Shown: piece by piece, positions 15,156 through 21,022 of the stretch
Layout: the number at the start of each line of letters is the position of its first letter
Numbering within the stretch: position 1 is the first letter of the stretch
Source: Syntrophales bacterium
GTDB lineage: Bacteria; Desulfobacterota; Syntrophia; Syntrophales; UBA8958
DNA: 21,022 nt
Assembly: GCA_023231165.1 (NCBI GenBank)
Contig: JALNVY010000011.1
Location: 1-21,022 of the forward strand
Direction of reading: 5' to 3'
Notes under the pieces: generated by a model
What the model saw: only the letters and a program-made list of their open reading frames with translations
Databases searched by the model: none
What the model was told of the DNA's origin: nothing
Translations under genes and position numbers: made by a program

Positions 15156-16514
15156 CTAGGGTGCTTTTGCTGCCTGCGCATTCCCGGCGAATTCCGTGAG
15201 GAGCACCCCCGTAGCCCGCTTCATTCGGAACTTAAACACCTGGTGGGAATAGACCGCTGTTGTCAACTGCCGCTCCGTTGATACCAGAAGGGTGTTGGCG
15301 TCCATGACGTCGATACTGTTGGCAAGTCCCATTTCGAACTGCCGGGTTACGGCCTTGTAATTTTCCTGAGAAAAAAGTAGTTGATCCTCCAGGGACTTGA
15401 TGATTCCCCGTTGATTCTTCAACTCCAAATAGGTTGTTTCCACCTCTATGCGGATGGTCTTTTTCAGGTCCTCCATCCTCAACCCCGCCTGTCTATCCCT
15501 GATCATTGCCTCTTTTACTTCCGCCCGTCGCAAACCGCCCTCAAAGAAGGGATAATTAAGCGCCACTTGTCCATACGCACTCTCCCTGTTGATAGTACTC
15601 GGGACGGGGTCCTGATCCATCCCACCATAGGCGCCGGAAATGGAAAGGATGGGCCAGTAGCCCCCTTTGGCCACCCGGATCTGATCCTTTGCCATCTGTT
15701 TTTCAATTTCAACGGCTTTCATTTCCGCCCGCTGGGCCAGGCCCGTATTCACATAGCTATCCAGAGGCGGCAGGGGAGCATCTTCCAGAAAATTCTCTTT
15801 GAGGGTAAAATCCTCTGAAATCCCAACGATTCTGGCCAGAACCGCCCGGGACAGATCCAGTGCGTTTTTGGCCTTTATTTGATCCGACAGGGCGCCGGAA
15901 AGTTCGCCGTCGGCCCTCAAGAGAACGGTTTTTGTTACTTCTCCGACCTTGAGCCTGTTTTCCGCCGCTTTCCGGTAGGCAGTCAGACGCTCCACGGTTG
16001 CATTGGCGATTTCCAGAACCTTCTGCGCTCGCAGCATCTCATAATAAGCCGCAGACACCATCATGAGATACTCTTCTTTCTGGGCGTTGGTTTCATTCTG
16101 CTGTCGTTCGATGTTATCTTTGGAGATTGAGAAGTCGGTAATTTCCTTTCCATTCAGAGTAATGGACTGATCAAGACGCACCCCCCAGGCGGTGCCGCTA
16201 TTCGGCTGAATCACAGTACCCGGCACGACGATGGTGGGAGTGAAGACAGTGGCTGGAGAATATTTGGTCTCCGTCCAATCGGTGTAGCTGCCATAAGCGG
16301 TTAGTTTCGGAAGCAGGGCAGACATTTTCTTGTCTTTTCCGGTCCGGGCAATGGAGACATTATCTTCCATGATCTTGATCTTCTCTGACCTTTCCAGAGC
16401 CATACGGCAGAGTTCCTCCGAAGTGTATTCCACCGCCACGGCTTGGCCGTTGCAGATCAATGCTATCAAAACACTCCATGCAAGTATGACCAAACATTTA
16501 CTTTTCTTTTTCAC
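15156..16514 (-). CDS. TolC family outer-membrane efflux protein
   Basis: A 452-residue outer-membrane efflux protein. A GTG start is supported by AAGAGG about 8 bases upstream; a classical signal peptide (1-27) ends in AVA before VEYTSEEL. The protein contains the two OEP repeats typical of TolC, each with long helices: about 30-240 and 255-440. Typical pieces are SEKIKIMEDNVSIARTG (43-59) and the second-half QVALNYPFFEGGLRRAEV. The trimer forms a beta-barrel pore in the outer membrane and a helical tunnel through the periplasm, docking on the fusion protein. Downstream of tetR by 56 bases and upstream of the fusion protein, it completes a tripartite pump. Confidence 0.93.
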   Translation of the reverse strand: MKKKSKCLVILAWSVLIALICNGQAVAVEYTSEELCRMALERSEKIKIMEDNVSIARTGKDKKMSALLPKLTAYGSYTDWTETKYSPATVFTPTIVVPGTVIQPNSGTAWGVRLDQSITLNGKEITDFSISKDNIERQQNETNAQKEEYLMMVSAAYYEMLRAQKVLEIANATVERLTAYRKAAENRLKVGEVTKTVLLRADGELSGALSDQIKAKNALDLSRAVLARIVGISEDFTLKENFLEDAPLPPLDSYVNTGLAQRAEMKAVEIEKQMAKDQIRVAKGGYWPILSISGAYGGMDQDPVPSTINRESAYGQVALNYPFFEGGLRRAEVKEAMIRDRQAGLRMEDLKKTIRIEVETTYLELKNQRGIIKSLEDQLLFSQENYKAVTRQFEMGLANSIDVMDANTLLVSTERQLTTAVYSHQVFKFRMKRATGVLLTEFAGNAQAAKAP

Positions 16515-16570
16515 TTCTTCAACCTCTTAATCGAGTGATCTTTTTTGCCTTCCCATGCTTATCAGGAAAA

Positions 16571-17200
16571 CTATCGCTTATTATTCTGATCGACCAATAC
16601 ACCTCTCAAAAAGATATCTGTAACCAGCCCTGTTTTACCGGTCAGAGAGCCCTGGTGTGCTCCCACCAGCCAGTCAAAGATAATGCCCCTGATGATCCCG
16701 GAAAGGGCAAACGCATAGTCCCTTGCCTTTCCCGGCTGGAATATCCCATCCTCTATTCCCTTGTTGATAATTTCCTCTATGAATTGAATCTGCCCTAAAT
16801 AAGCCTCGATCATCTGTTCCCGCAGGGCATTGCTTACATCCGGCAATGTCGCTCCATCCGACCTGATAAAGAAGGTACAAAAATCGGCGTTGTTTTCAAC
16901 AAAGAGAAAATATGTACTCACCAGGGCGTCAACTTTCTGCAATGTGTCCTCTCTTGCCTGAACAGCGCCACGGATCTCCTGATACATAAGCTGTAATTTC
17001 TCGGTAACCATGGAAACATATAGATCTTCTTTACCCTGAAAAAACTGATACAGCGTCCCAATGGCAAATCCCGCCCCCTGGGCAATCTCCGCCATCGTGG
17101 TGGCATGAAAACCCTTAGCCGCAAACATCCTTTCCGCCTCTTCCAGGATCTCCTGGCGGCGAAATAGGAATTCTTTTTCTTTCCGTTTTGCTTTTTCCAT
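16571..17200 (-). CDS. TetR/AcrR family transcriptional regulator
   Basis: A 209-residue TetR-type repressor. The DNA-binding helix-turn-helix lies at about 33-57 (TTMAEIAQGAGFAIGTLYQF), preceded by a helix with RRQEILEEAERMFAAKGF (14-31). The remaining 150 residues form the variable ligand-binding and dimerisation domain. It is the first gene of the minus-strand efflux cluster, with the pump genes behind it in the same direction, and the palindrome that abuts its ribosome binding site (GAGGG) is a likely operator, so it probably represses itself and the pump until an inducer, perhaps a pump substrate, binds. The ligand is unknown. Confidence 0.92.
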   Translation of the reverse strand: MEKAKRKEKEFLFRRQEILEEAERMFAAKGFHATTMAEIAQGAGFAIGTLYQFFQGKEDLYVSMVTEKLQLMYQEIRGAVQAREDTLQKVDALVSTYFLFVENNADFCTFFIRSDGATLPDVSNALREQMIEAYLGQIQFIEEIINKGIEDGIFQPGKARDYAFALSGIIRGIIFDWLVGAHQGSLTGKTGLVTDIFLRGVLVDQNNKR

Positions 17201-17210
17201 AATGAACCCT

Positions 17211-17248
17211 CAATTCATTTTTTGAATTATCGTTCAATAAATGAATTG
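17211..17248. promoter_or_regulatory. palindromic operator upstream of tetR
   Basis: A 38-base inverted repeat centred at 17229/17230: the outer arms CAATTCATTT (17211-17220) and AAATGAATTG (17239-17248) are perfect complements, and the inner arms TTGAA (17222-17226) and TTCAA (17233-17237) also pair, with 16 of 19 positions matching. Read on the minus strand, the centre contains GATAAT, a possible -10, though no good -35 lies at the proper distance. A palindrome abutting the regulator's own ribosome binding site is typical of TetR autoregulation; actual binding is inferred. Confidence 0.7.
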
Positions 17249-17304
17249 CTGTTCTACATGCCTGAAGACGTTAACGTTGTCAAGAGCTTTGTCGAACAAT
17301 AGCT

Positions 17305-17339
17305 AATAAAAAAGGGCAGGTTCTTGCGAACCTGCCCTT
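17305..17339 (-). terminator. rho-independent terminator of the acetate transporter gene
   Basis: A perfect 12-bp stem (AAGGGCAGGTTC at 17312-17323 with GAACCTGCCCTT at 17328-17339) with a 4-base loop. On the minus strand it is followed by TTTTTTATT, a strong terminator 26 bases after the transporter's stop. It separates the acetate module from the tetR-pump cluster. Confidence 0.92.
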
Positions 17340-17364
17340 AAGAACACTCAGTGGTTAAAGTTAA

Positions 17365-18087
17365 TTATTTAACGAGCGGTGGGGGAGTCCAGAAGACCTT
17401 CTTACCGTAAACCGTATTGGTGGCAACAGCTGCAACAAAATAAACTCCATAGAAACCGGAGAAGATCAAGAGGTAACCGATGATTGGTTTCATGACCTTG
17501 GCATCGCCGAACCAGCCCGTATCACAACCCACGATCATCCAGAGGACGATATCGAGGGTCACGACGAGGACGAACAGACCGCTCTTGGCGTAATTAAATG
17601 TCATTGCGGTCAGGAAACTGGCCCCGGCCATCCACATCCAGCCTTCGATATAGACCATTTTGGCTACCATGGCGCCAACGGCCTTACCGATTCCGGCCTT
17701 GGCTGCCGTGAGCTGCTCGGGGGTAAGCATTTTTACATCTGCCACCCCTGCCGCGGCCATGGCTGCATCCATTGCTTCTTTAGCGGCTTTGGGAACAAAA
17801 ATGAAACTAATGGAATACCACTTGGCGAAGACGCTGAGCGCGGCCGCAAGCATGAAGAATGCTGAGAAGAACAAGAAGACGTTTCCACCGGTGAGGTTAT
17901 GGTCTTTCAATTCCATAACCGCCGTGGTGTACTGGACAAGGCAGCCACCGATGAGCCAGGCGGCGAGAAGTGGGAAACCGGATAAATCCACCTTACCAAG
18001 AAATACTGCACCAAAACCAAAACATGCAACGGCAAGGGCTCCCAAGCCAGCGGGACCCGGAGTCGCAAAACTGTGTTCGTGCGCCAT
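17365..18087 (-). CDS. acetate uptake transporter family protein (GPR1/FUN34/SatP-YaaH)
   Basis: A 240-residue inner-membrane protein with about six hydrophobic helices. The N-terminal TPGPAGLGALA (9-19) corresponds to the family signature NPxPxGL, and the region 58-85 (VMELKDHNLTGGNVFLFFSA and following) matches the family's E-x-K...G-x-T...F/Y-S pattern. Family members carry acetate and succinate with protons as hexameric channels or transporters. It is longer than E. coli SatP (188 aa) because of an Ala/Lys-rich insertion at about 97-146. The start is firm: AGGAGG lies 8-9 bases before the ATG. A near-consensus promoter and a strong terminator frame it. Location beside a CoA-transferase supports acetate as substrate; import or export cannot be decided. 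Confidence 0.88.
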   Translation of the reverse strand: MAHEHSFATPGPAGLGALAVACFGFGAVFLGKVDLSGFPLLAAWLIGGCLVQYTTAVMELKDHNLTGGNVFLFFSAFFMLAAALSVFAKWYSISFIFVPKAAKEAMDAAMAAAGVADVKMLTPEQLTAAKAGIGKAVGAMVAKMVYIEGWMWMAGASFLTAMTFNYAKSGLFVLVVTLDIVLWMIVGCDTGWFGDAKVMKPIIGYLLIFSGFYGVYFVAAVATNTVYGKKVFWTPPPLVK

Positions 18088-18114
18088 AAATAAATCCTCC
18101 TTTTTGATTTAAAT

Positions 18115-18142
18115 GTTATAAAGTTTTGTTTTGAAATGTCAA
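18115..18142 (-). promoter_or_regulatory. sigma-70 promoter of the acetate transporter gene
   Basis: On the minus strand, a perfect -35 TTGACA (18142-18137), a 16-base spacer and a -10 TATAAC (18120-18115) give a near-consensus promoter about 28 bases before the ATG. A weaker second candidate, TTGACA (18391-18386) with TAGCAT (18367-18362) at an 18-base spacing, lies further up and would give a leader of about 270 bases. Confidence 0.75.
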
Positions 18143-18401
18143 AAAACGTCTGGGCGATGTCGCCTTTGGCACTTCTTCCTTTCCATCCCTCCTTTCCTTA
18201 TTTATTTTTTTCGTCTACGATAATTCGTATGACCTTATAAAATGTTTAAAAAAAATGGATTATGGACCAATTGGCCGTGAACGGTTCTTGTTTTTCCCGT
18301 CCTTACTATGTAAATGAAAACACAATGGTTTAACGTTAATACTGAACAACTCTTCGTGTTAATGCTAACAGACTTCGAACCACATTGTCAAGGAAAAAAC
18401 G
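18143..18401. other. intergenic region between the 56-aa ORF and the transporter promoter
   Basis: No gene is supported here. It holds an AAAGGAGGGAT element (18195-18185, minus strand) also found before the CoA-transferase gene, a GGCGA-TG-TCGCC short palindrome near 18164-18175, a CCAATTGG palindrome (18267-18274), and two direct GTTAAT copies at 18335-18340 and 18358-18363, 23 bases apart. Confidence 0.5.
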
Positions 18402-18572
18402 TCACCAGAGCTTTCCATACTTGGCTACGATGATAAAAATACCGATCAGCCAGACTATGGAAATGAGGAGCATCAGATTGCCCCTGTTGAAAGTATGTTT
18501 TTCTGCAAGATCCTTGATTTTTTTATCGCCTTCCAAGGCCTGCTTTCTTGCCGATTTCCTTTTCTTTGACAT
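18402..18572 (-). CDS. small single-pass membrane protein (56 aa)
   Basis: A 57-codon frame encodes a small protein with a highly basic N-terminus (MSKKRKSARK), a charged stretch to residue 31, one hydrophobic helix at about 33-50 (LMLLISIVWLIGIFIIVA) and a short KYGKLW tail. The inside-positive rule places the N-terminus in the cytoplasm. AAGGA lies 9 bases before the ATG. The amphipathic-then-membrane composition, the basic leader and the ribosome binding site support a real gene. It lies between the acetate CoA-transferase and the acetate transporter, same strand, but just behind the CoA-transferase terminator, so it probably depends on read-through. Function unknown; a transporter partner is one possibility (inference). 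Confidence 0.7.
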   Translation of the reverse strand: MSKKRKSARKQALEGDKKIKDLAEKHTFNRGNLMLLISIVWLIGIFIIVAKYGKLW

Positions 18573-18590
18573 GCGGTTCTTTCCTTGGAT

Positions 18591-18625
18591 AAAAAAAGCC
18601 CGGGGTTGCCCCCGGGGCTTTTTGT
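18591..18625 (-). terminator. rho-independent terminator after the CoA-transferase gene
   Basis: On the minus strand, AAAAAGCCCCGGGGGCAACCCC pairs with the following GGGGTTG-side arm to give a GC-rich stem of about 8 GC pairs, extended by A-T pairs and with one bulged base, followed by TTTTTTT. It begins about 10 bases after the CoA-transferase stop. Its T-run ends only 2-3 bases before the ribosome binding site of the 56-residue ORF. Confidence 0.85.
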
Positions 18626-18635
18626 GAATTGTTGC

Positions 18636-20147
18636 TTACTTGCCGGACATGTAGGGATCCCAGTCGAAGCCGACGCTTTCACTCATCGCTGGAATCTTGT
18701 AGTTCTTTCTATCGGTGACGGAAGGATACCTTCGGGCGCCGCCTTCTTTGGGCAGCATGGAAACGGGGAAATTAGGCGCCATGAGGCCGTTTTCATGGGC
18801 CTCTTTCGTGAGCCATTCCCGATCGTCGGGATGGGCGACAGAGATCAGCGCCGCAGCCCTTTCGTAGCCGTTCAGGCCCCTGAGGTTGACGATTCCGTAC
18901 TCAGTGGCGATATAGTTAGTCATCTGGGCCGGAATATCGACAGAACATCCTTCGGGAAGGAAGGGAACGATACGGGAAGTGCCGTGCTTGCTTCTCGTCG
19001 TGGCGCAGACGACGGAGCGGCCGCCCTTGGATTGGGCACAGCCCATGGTAAATTGGAAGAAACCGCCGGTGCCGGAAATCGGGCGTTTTTCATAGAAACC
19101 ACAGGACATCTGACCAAGAAGGTCGATCGCCACGAAGTTATTGATGGCAACCATGTTGTCCATACGGGTCAGGTTCGCTATGTTGTTCGTATAGCCGATG
19201 TCGTAAACGGCCAGGTTCTGATTCCGGTGAATGGTTTTGTAGTACCAATCCACATCCACGGGGAAACCGAAGGTATAGACGCTCTTGCCTTTGTCACCGG
19301 GCAGAGTTTTATATTTGTTCGTAACCATGCCGGACTCGATGAGGTTGATGAGGCCGAAGTTCAGCATCTCCGTATGGATGCCCAGATCTTTCAGACCGGC
19401 GGTGGTCATGGCCGTAGCCACGGCGGAAGGAAGGCCGCCAATGCCCAACTGGATGATATCCCGGTCCCTCATGATCTTGAGGCAGTTTTCGGCAATCGCT
19501 ACTTCTTCGGCTTTGGGCTTGATTCCCTTTTCATTGATCTGGGGCCATTTGTACTTCTCGACGTCAACTTCCACCCAGTAATCGATTTCATCGATGTTGA
19601 TGGTGTTGAAACGGCCGCCTTCCGCCCAGGGATAGTCGGCCCGGACTTCCACGACGATATTCTTCGCACACTCACTGAATATCTTGCAATTATTCGTCCC
19701 GTAGGACCAGTTGAAGAAGCCGAACTCATCAGGGGGTGAGGCGGCGTTGAACCACCAGTCGTATCCACGGTTGGCCTTTACGGCATTGGTGAAACGGTAA
19801 TGGGCAAAGTACATACCCAGCGTCCATCCCCAGTTGGCCCAGCTCGTTACATTATTGGTATCGCGCGCCTTGCGGTTCCAGGGGAAAAAGAAAAACTCGT
19901 GAAAGGCATGATATTCCTGTTTGGGATCTACCTGCTGAAATTCAGGATGGGGAAAGAAGTTTGCATAGTTCCAGATCTCGATGTCTTTCAGGTTCGGACC
20001 AACTCTCTTGGCCAGTTCCTTCATACACTCCGTCGAGTCACCGCCGACGGAACCGGGCTGGATCCAGCTACCCGATTTGACCATATCCAGGATCTGCTGG
20101 GGGGTTCTCTTTTTGTCACGAAGCTTCTGCTGTACAGGTGTTGTCAT
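18636..20147 (-). CDS. acetyl-CoA hydrolase/acetate CoA-transferase family protein
   Basis: A 503-residue class I CoA-transferase of the acetyl-CoA hydrolase/4-hydroxybutyrate CoA-transferase (Ach1/AbfT-like) group. The central GIGGLPSAVATAM (235-247) precedes GIHTEMLNFG (256-265), in which E260 is the likely catalytic glutamate that forms the acyl/CoA thioester intermediate. The C-terminal GTGGFFQFTMGCAQSKGG is the family's GxGG-x-x-x-F...S-x-GG CoA-binding block. It moves CoA between acetyl-CoA and another acid, or hydrolyses acetyl-CoA, in the cytoplasm. The N-terminal 170 residues are unusually rich in Trp, Phe and Tyr. AAGGAGG lies about 10 bases before the ATG. With the acetate transporter downstream, acetate is the probable leaving group; the second acid is unknown. 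Confidence 0.9.
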   Translation of the reverse strand: MTTPVQQKLRDKKRTPQQILDMVKSGSWIQPGSVGGDSTECMKELAKRVGPNLKDIEIWNYANFFPHPEFQQVDPKQEYHAFHEFFFFPWNRKARDTNNVTSWANWGWTLGMYFAHYRFTNAVKANRGYDWWFNAASPPDEFGFFNWSYGTNNCKIFSECAKNIVVEVRADYPWAEGGRFNTINIDEIDYWVEVDVEKYKWPQINEKGIKPKAEEVAIAENCLKIMRDRDIIQLGIGGLPSAVATAMTTAGLKDLGIHTEMLNFGLINLIESGMVTNKYKTLPGDKGKSVYTFGFPVDVDWYYKTIHRNQNLAVYDIGYTNNIANLTRMDNMVAINNFVAIDLLGQMSCGFYEKRPISGTGGFFQFTMGCAQSKGGRSVVCATTRSKHGTSRIVPFLPEGCSVDIPAQMTNYIATEYGIVNLRGLNGYERAAALISVAHPDDREWLTKEAHENGLMAPNFPVSMLPKEGGARRYPSVTDRKNYKIPAMSESVGFDWDPYMSGK

Positions 20148-20236
20148 GTAAAAAATCCCTCCTTGTGTAATCGTTGTAAATGATTATTAAGTTAGACTTC
20201 CACCGAATTGGAACCTGTTATCCCTCCTTTCACTAT

Positions 20237-20266
20237 CTAATATTGGATTAACTAATCGATTTTCAA
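20237..20266 (-). promoter_or_regulatory. proximal promoter of the CoA-transferase gene
   Basis: Minus strand: TTGAAA (20266-20261), an 18-base spacer and TATTAG (20242-20237). Transcription would start near 20230 and give a leader of about 80 bases that begins with an AAAGGAGGGAT element (20230-20220). Both hexamers are good but not perfect. Confidence 0.5.
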
Positions 20267-20383
20267 GATAAATACGATCCTCTCATGAGCATTGGGCGAA
20301 TGCTCCAATTGCTGATCAATACATCTCTGGAAATGACTGTCGAATTGGCCTTGTGTCGTGCAGACTATAGTACAGTTTGGCTT

Positions 20384-20412
20384 TGCATAATCTTTCTGAC
20401 CAGGGTTGTCAA
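20384..20412 (-). promoter_or_regulatory. distal promoter candidate of the CoA-transferase gene
   Basis: Minus strand: a perfect TTGACA (20412-20407), a 17-base spacer and TATGCA (20389-20384). A transcript from here would carry a leader of about 230 bases. The stretch 20148-20497 otherwise holds no supported gene. Confidence 0.55.
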
Positions 20413-20442
20413 GAAAAAATTGTCTCTCCTCCATCTTTTAGA

Positions 20443-20471
20443 TTGCATGGGATCATGATTTGGGCTATGCC
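20443..20471 (+). promoter_or_regulatory. candidate promoter of the NUDIX gene
   Basis: Plus strand: TTGCAT (20443-20448), a 17-base spacer and TATGCC (20466-20471), about 27 bases before the TTG start. It is near the divergent distal promoter of the CoA-transferase gene. Both hexamers are imperfect. Confidence 0.35.
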
Positions 20472-20497
20472 GTCACCCATAAAGGCGGAGGAAACCT

Positions 20498-21022
20498 TTG
20501 AAAACCATTTCTGTCCCCAAAGAAGCCTCAACGGTCATAATGCTAAGACCAGCGATCGACCGTGAATATGGCCCCTTCGAAGTCCTGATGGTCCAGCGTC
20601 ATCCCGACAGTCTTTTCGTCCCCGATTGTTACGTTTTTCCCGGTGGCTGTATTGACGATGATGACTGTTCTCAGGAATTAGCGTTTTTTTGCCGGGGTCT
20701 TGATCGGCAAAGGGCATTTCAGATCCTCGTTGATATGCCCACCAAGGAGATGGCCCTCGGGGCCTGGGTTGCGGCAACGCGGGAAACATTTGAAGAAACA
20801 GGCATATTTCTTTCTTCCGATCCCTGTGATCTCCCTACCCTCGCCCGCTGCCGACGTCAACTCCTGGATGGAGAAACCGACTTCAAGGACCTCCTTAAGA
20901 GGGAAAAATGGACCCTTTCATTGGACCGTCTTAACTATTTTGCCCACTGGATCACCCCGGAGTTTCTCCCCTATCGGTATGATGTCCGTTTTTTCGTGAC
21001 TATCGCCCCAGAAGATCAGGAA
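20498..21022 (+). CDS. NUDIX hydrolase (3' partial), NUDT19-like
   Basis: An open frame of 175 codons runs to the window edge. The start is a TTG with GGAGG 6 bases upstream. The NUDIX box is split: VPDCYVFPGG (41-50) opens it, and RETFEETGI (95-103) supplies the metal-binding glutamates after an insertion of about 35 residues. This insertion, together with YFAHWITPEFLPYRYDVRFF (147-166), is typical of NUDT19/RP2-type NUDIX proteins, some of which hydrolyse CoA or acyl-CoA esters. Cleavage of a nucleoside-diphosphate-linked compound in the cytoplasm is expected. A CoA-related substrate would suit the neighbouring acyl-CoA genes, but that is inference. The C-terminus lies beyond the window. 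Confidence 0.85.
   Translation, partial: MKTISVPKEASTVIMLRPAIDREYGPFEVLMVQRHPDSLFVPDCYVFPGGCIDDDDCSQELAFFCRGLDRQRAFQILVDMPTKEMALGAWVAATRETFEETGIFLSSDPCDLPTLARCRRQLLDGETDFKDLLKREKWTLSLDRLNYFAHWITPEFLPYRYDVRFFVTIAPEDQE

Noticed and set aside
18140..18186. Mini-ORF starting MERKKCQRR in the transporter leader
   Set aside because: Its ATG is 1 base from the AAGGAGG element and the frame runs across the strong promoter, so it is probably not part of the main transcript.
18585..19739. 384-codon open frame on the plus strand, antisense to the CoA-transferase gene
   Set aside because: It mirrors a clearly recognised family protein on the other strand, has no recognisable domain, a poor start context, and its length follows from the GC-rich codon use of the real gene.
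20252..20434. 60-codon minus-strand frame upstream of the CoA-transferase gene (begins MEERQFFLDN)
   Set aside because: It coincides with two promoter candidates, has no good ribosome binding site and no recognisable features; better read as the regulatory region, although a small leader protein is not excluded.

Overview
The window looks like chromosomal DNA of a free-living Gram-negative bacterium, most likely a deltaproteobacterium (Desulfobacterota) of the syntrophic Syntrophus/Smithella kind. This is inferred from gene content: an ADP-forming acyl-CoA synthetase tail, an acetate CoA-transferase next to an acetate transporter, a crotonase, a cmk-rpsA-sppA-ihfB block, a complete RND/MFP/TolC pump that implies an outer membrane, and medium GC. 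No rRNA, tRNA, CRISPR array, insertion sequence or phage gene was seen. Gene density is high, and most plus-strand open frames between 2.4 and 20.1 kb are antisense shadows of minus-strand genes.

Layout. (1) 1-1913, plus strand: the end of an ATP-grasp acyl-CoA synthetase, a hairpin terminator, an MBL-fold hydrolase and the PEP synthase regulator ppsR. (2) 2129-2410, plus: a small cysteine-rich protein with a sigma-70 region 4 helix-turn-helix. (3) 7364-2430, minus: VanZ-like protein, cmk, rpsA, sppA, ihfB and a crotonase. This is a translation/nucleoid cluster with several translational-coupling overlaps. (4) 7493-8929, plus: a periplasmic M48 metalloprotease with TPRs (BepA-like), convergent with the next cluster and only 3 bases from it. 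(5) 17200-8933, minus: TetR regulator, TolC, membrane-fusion protein, RND pump, PII-like protein, an unreported 35-residue ORF and a DUF4301 protein. A near-perfect palindrome before tetR is the likely operator. (6) 20147-17365, minus: acetyl-CoA hydrolase/CoA-transferase, terminator, an unreported 56-residue membrane protein, an acetate (SatP/YaaH) transporter and a strong terminator. (7) 20498-end, plus: a partial NUDIX hydrolase that diverges from the CoA-transferase.

How the parts work together. The acetate module would exchange CoA between acyl-CoA and acetate and move acetate across the inner membrane; it has near-consensus sigma-70 promoters and long leaders. The efflux module is a full tripartite pump under a local repressor, with a PII-like protein whose start codon overlaps the pump's stop codon, suggesting a sensor of pump activity or cell state. 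The points most worth following up are the PII-like/RND coupling, the UDP-sugar-pyrophosphorylase-like motifs in the DUF4301 protein with its overlapping mini-ORF, the small membrane protein placed just after a terminator in the acetate module, and the crotonase that lacks one catalytic glutamate.
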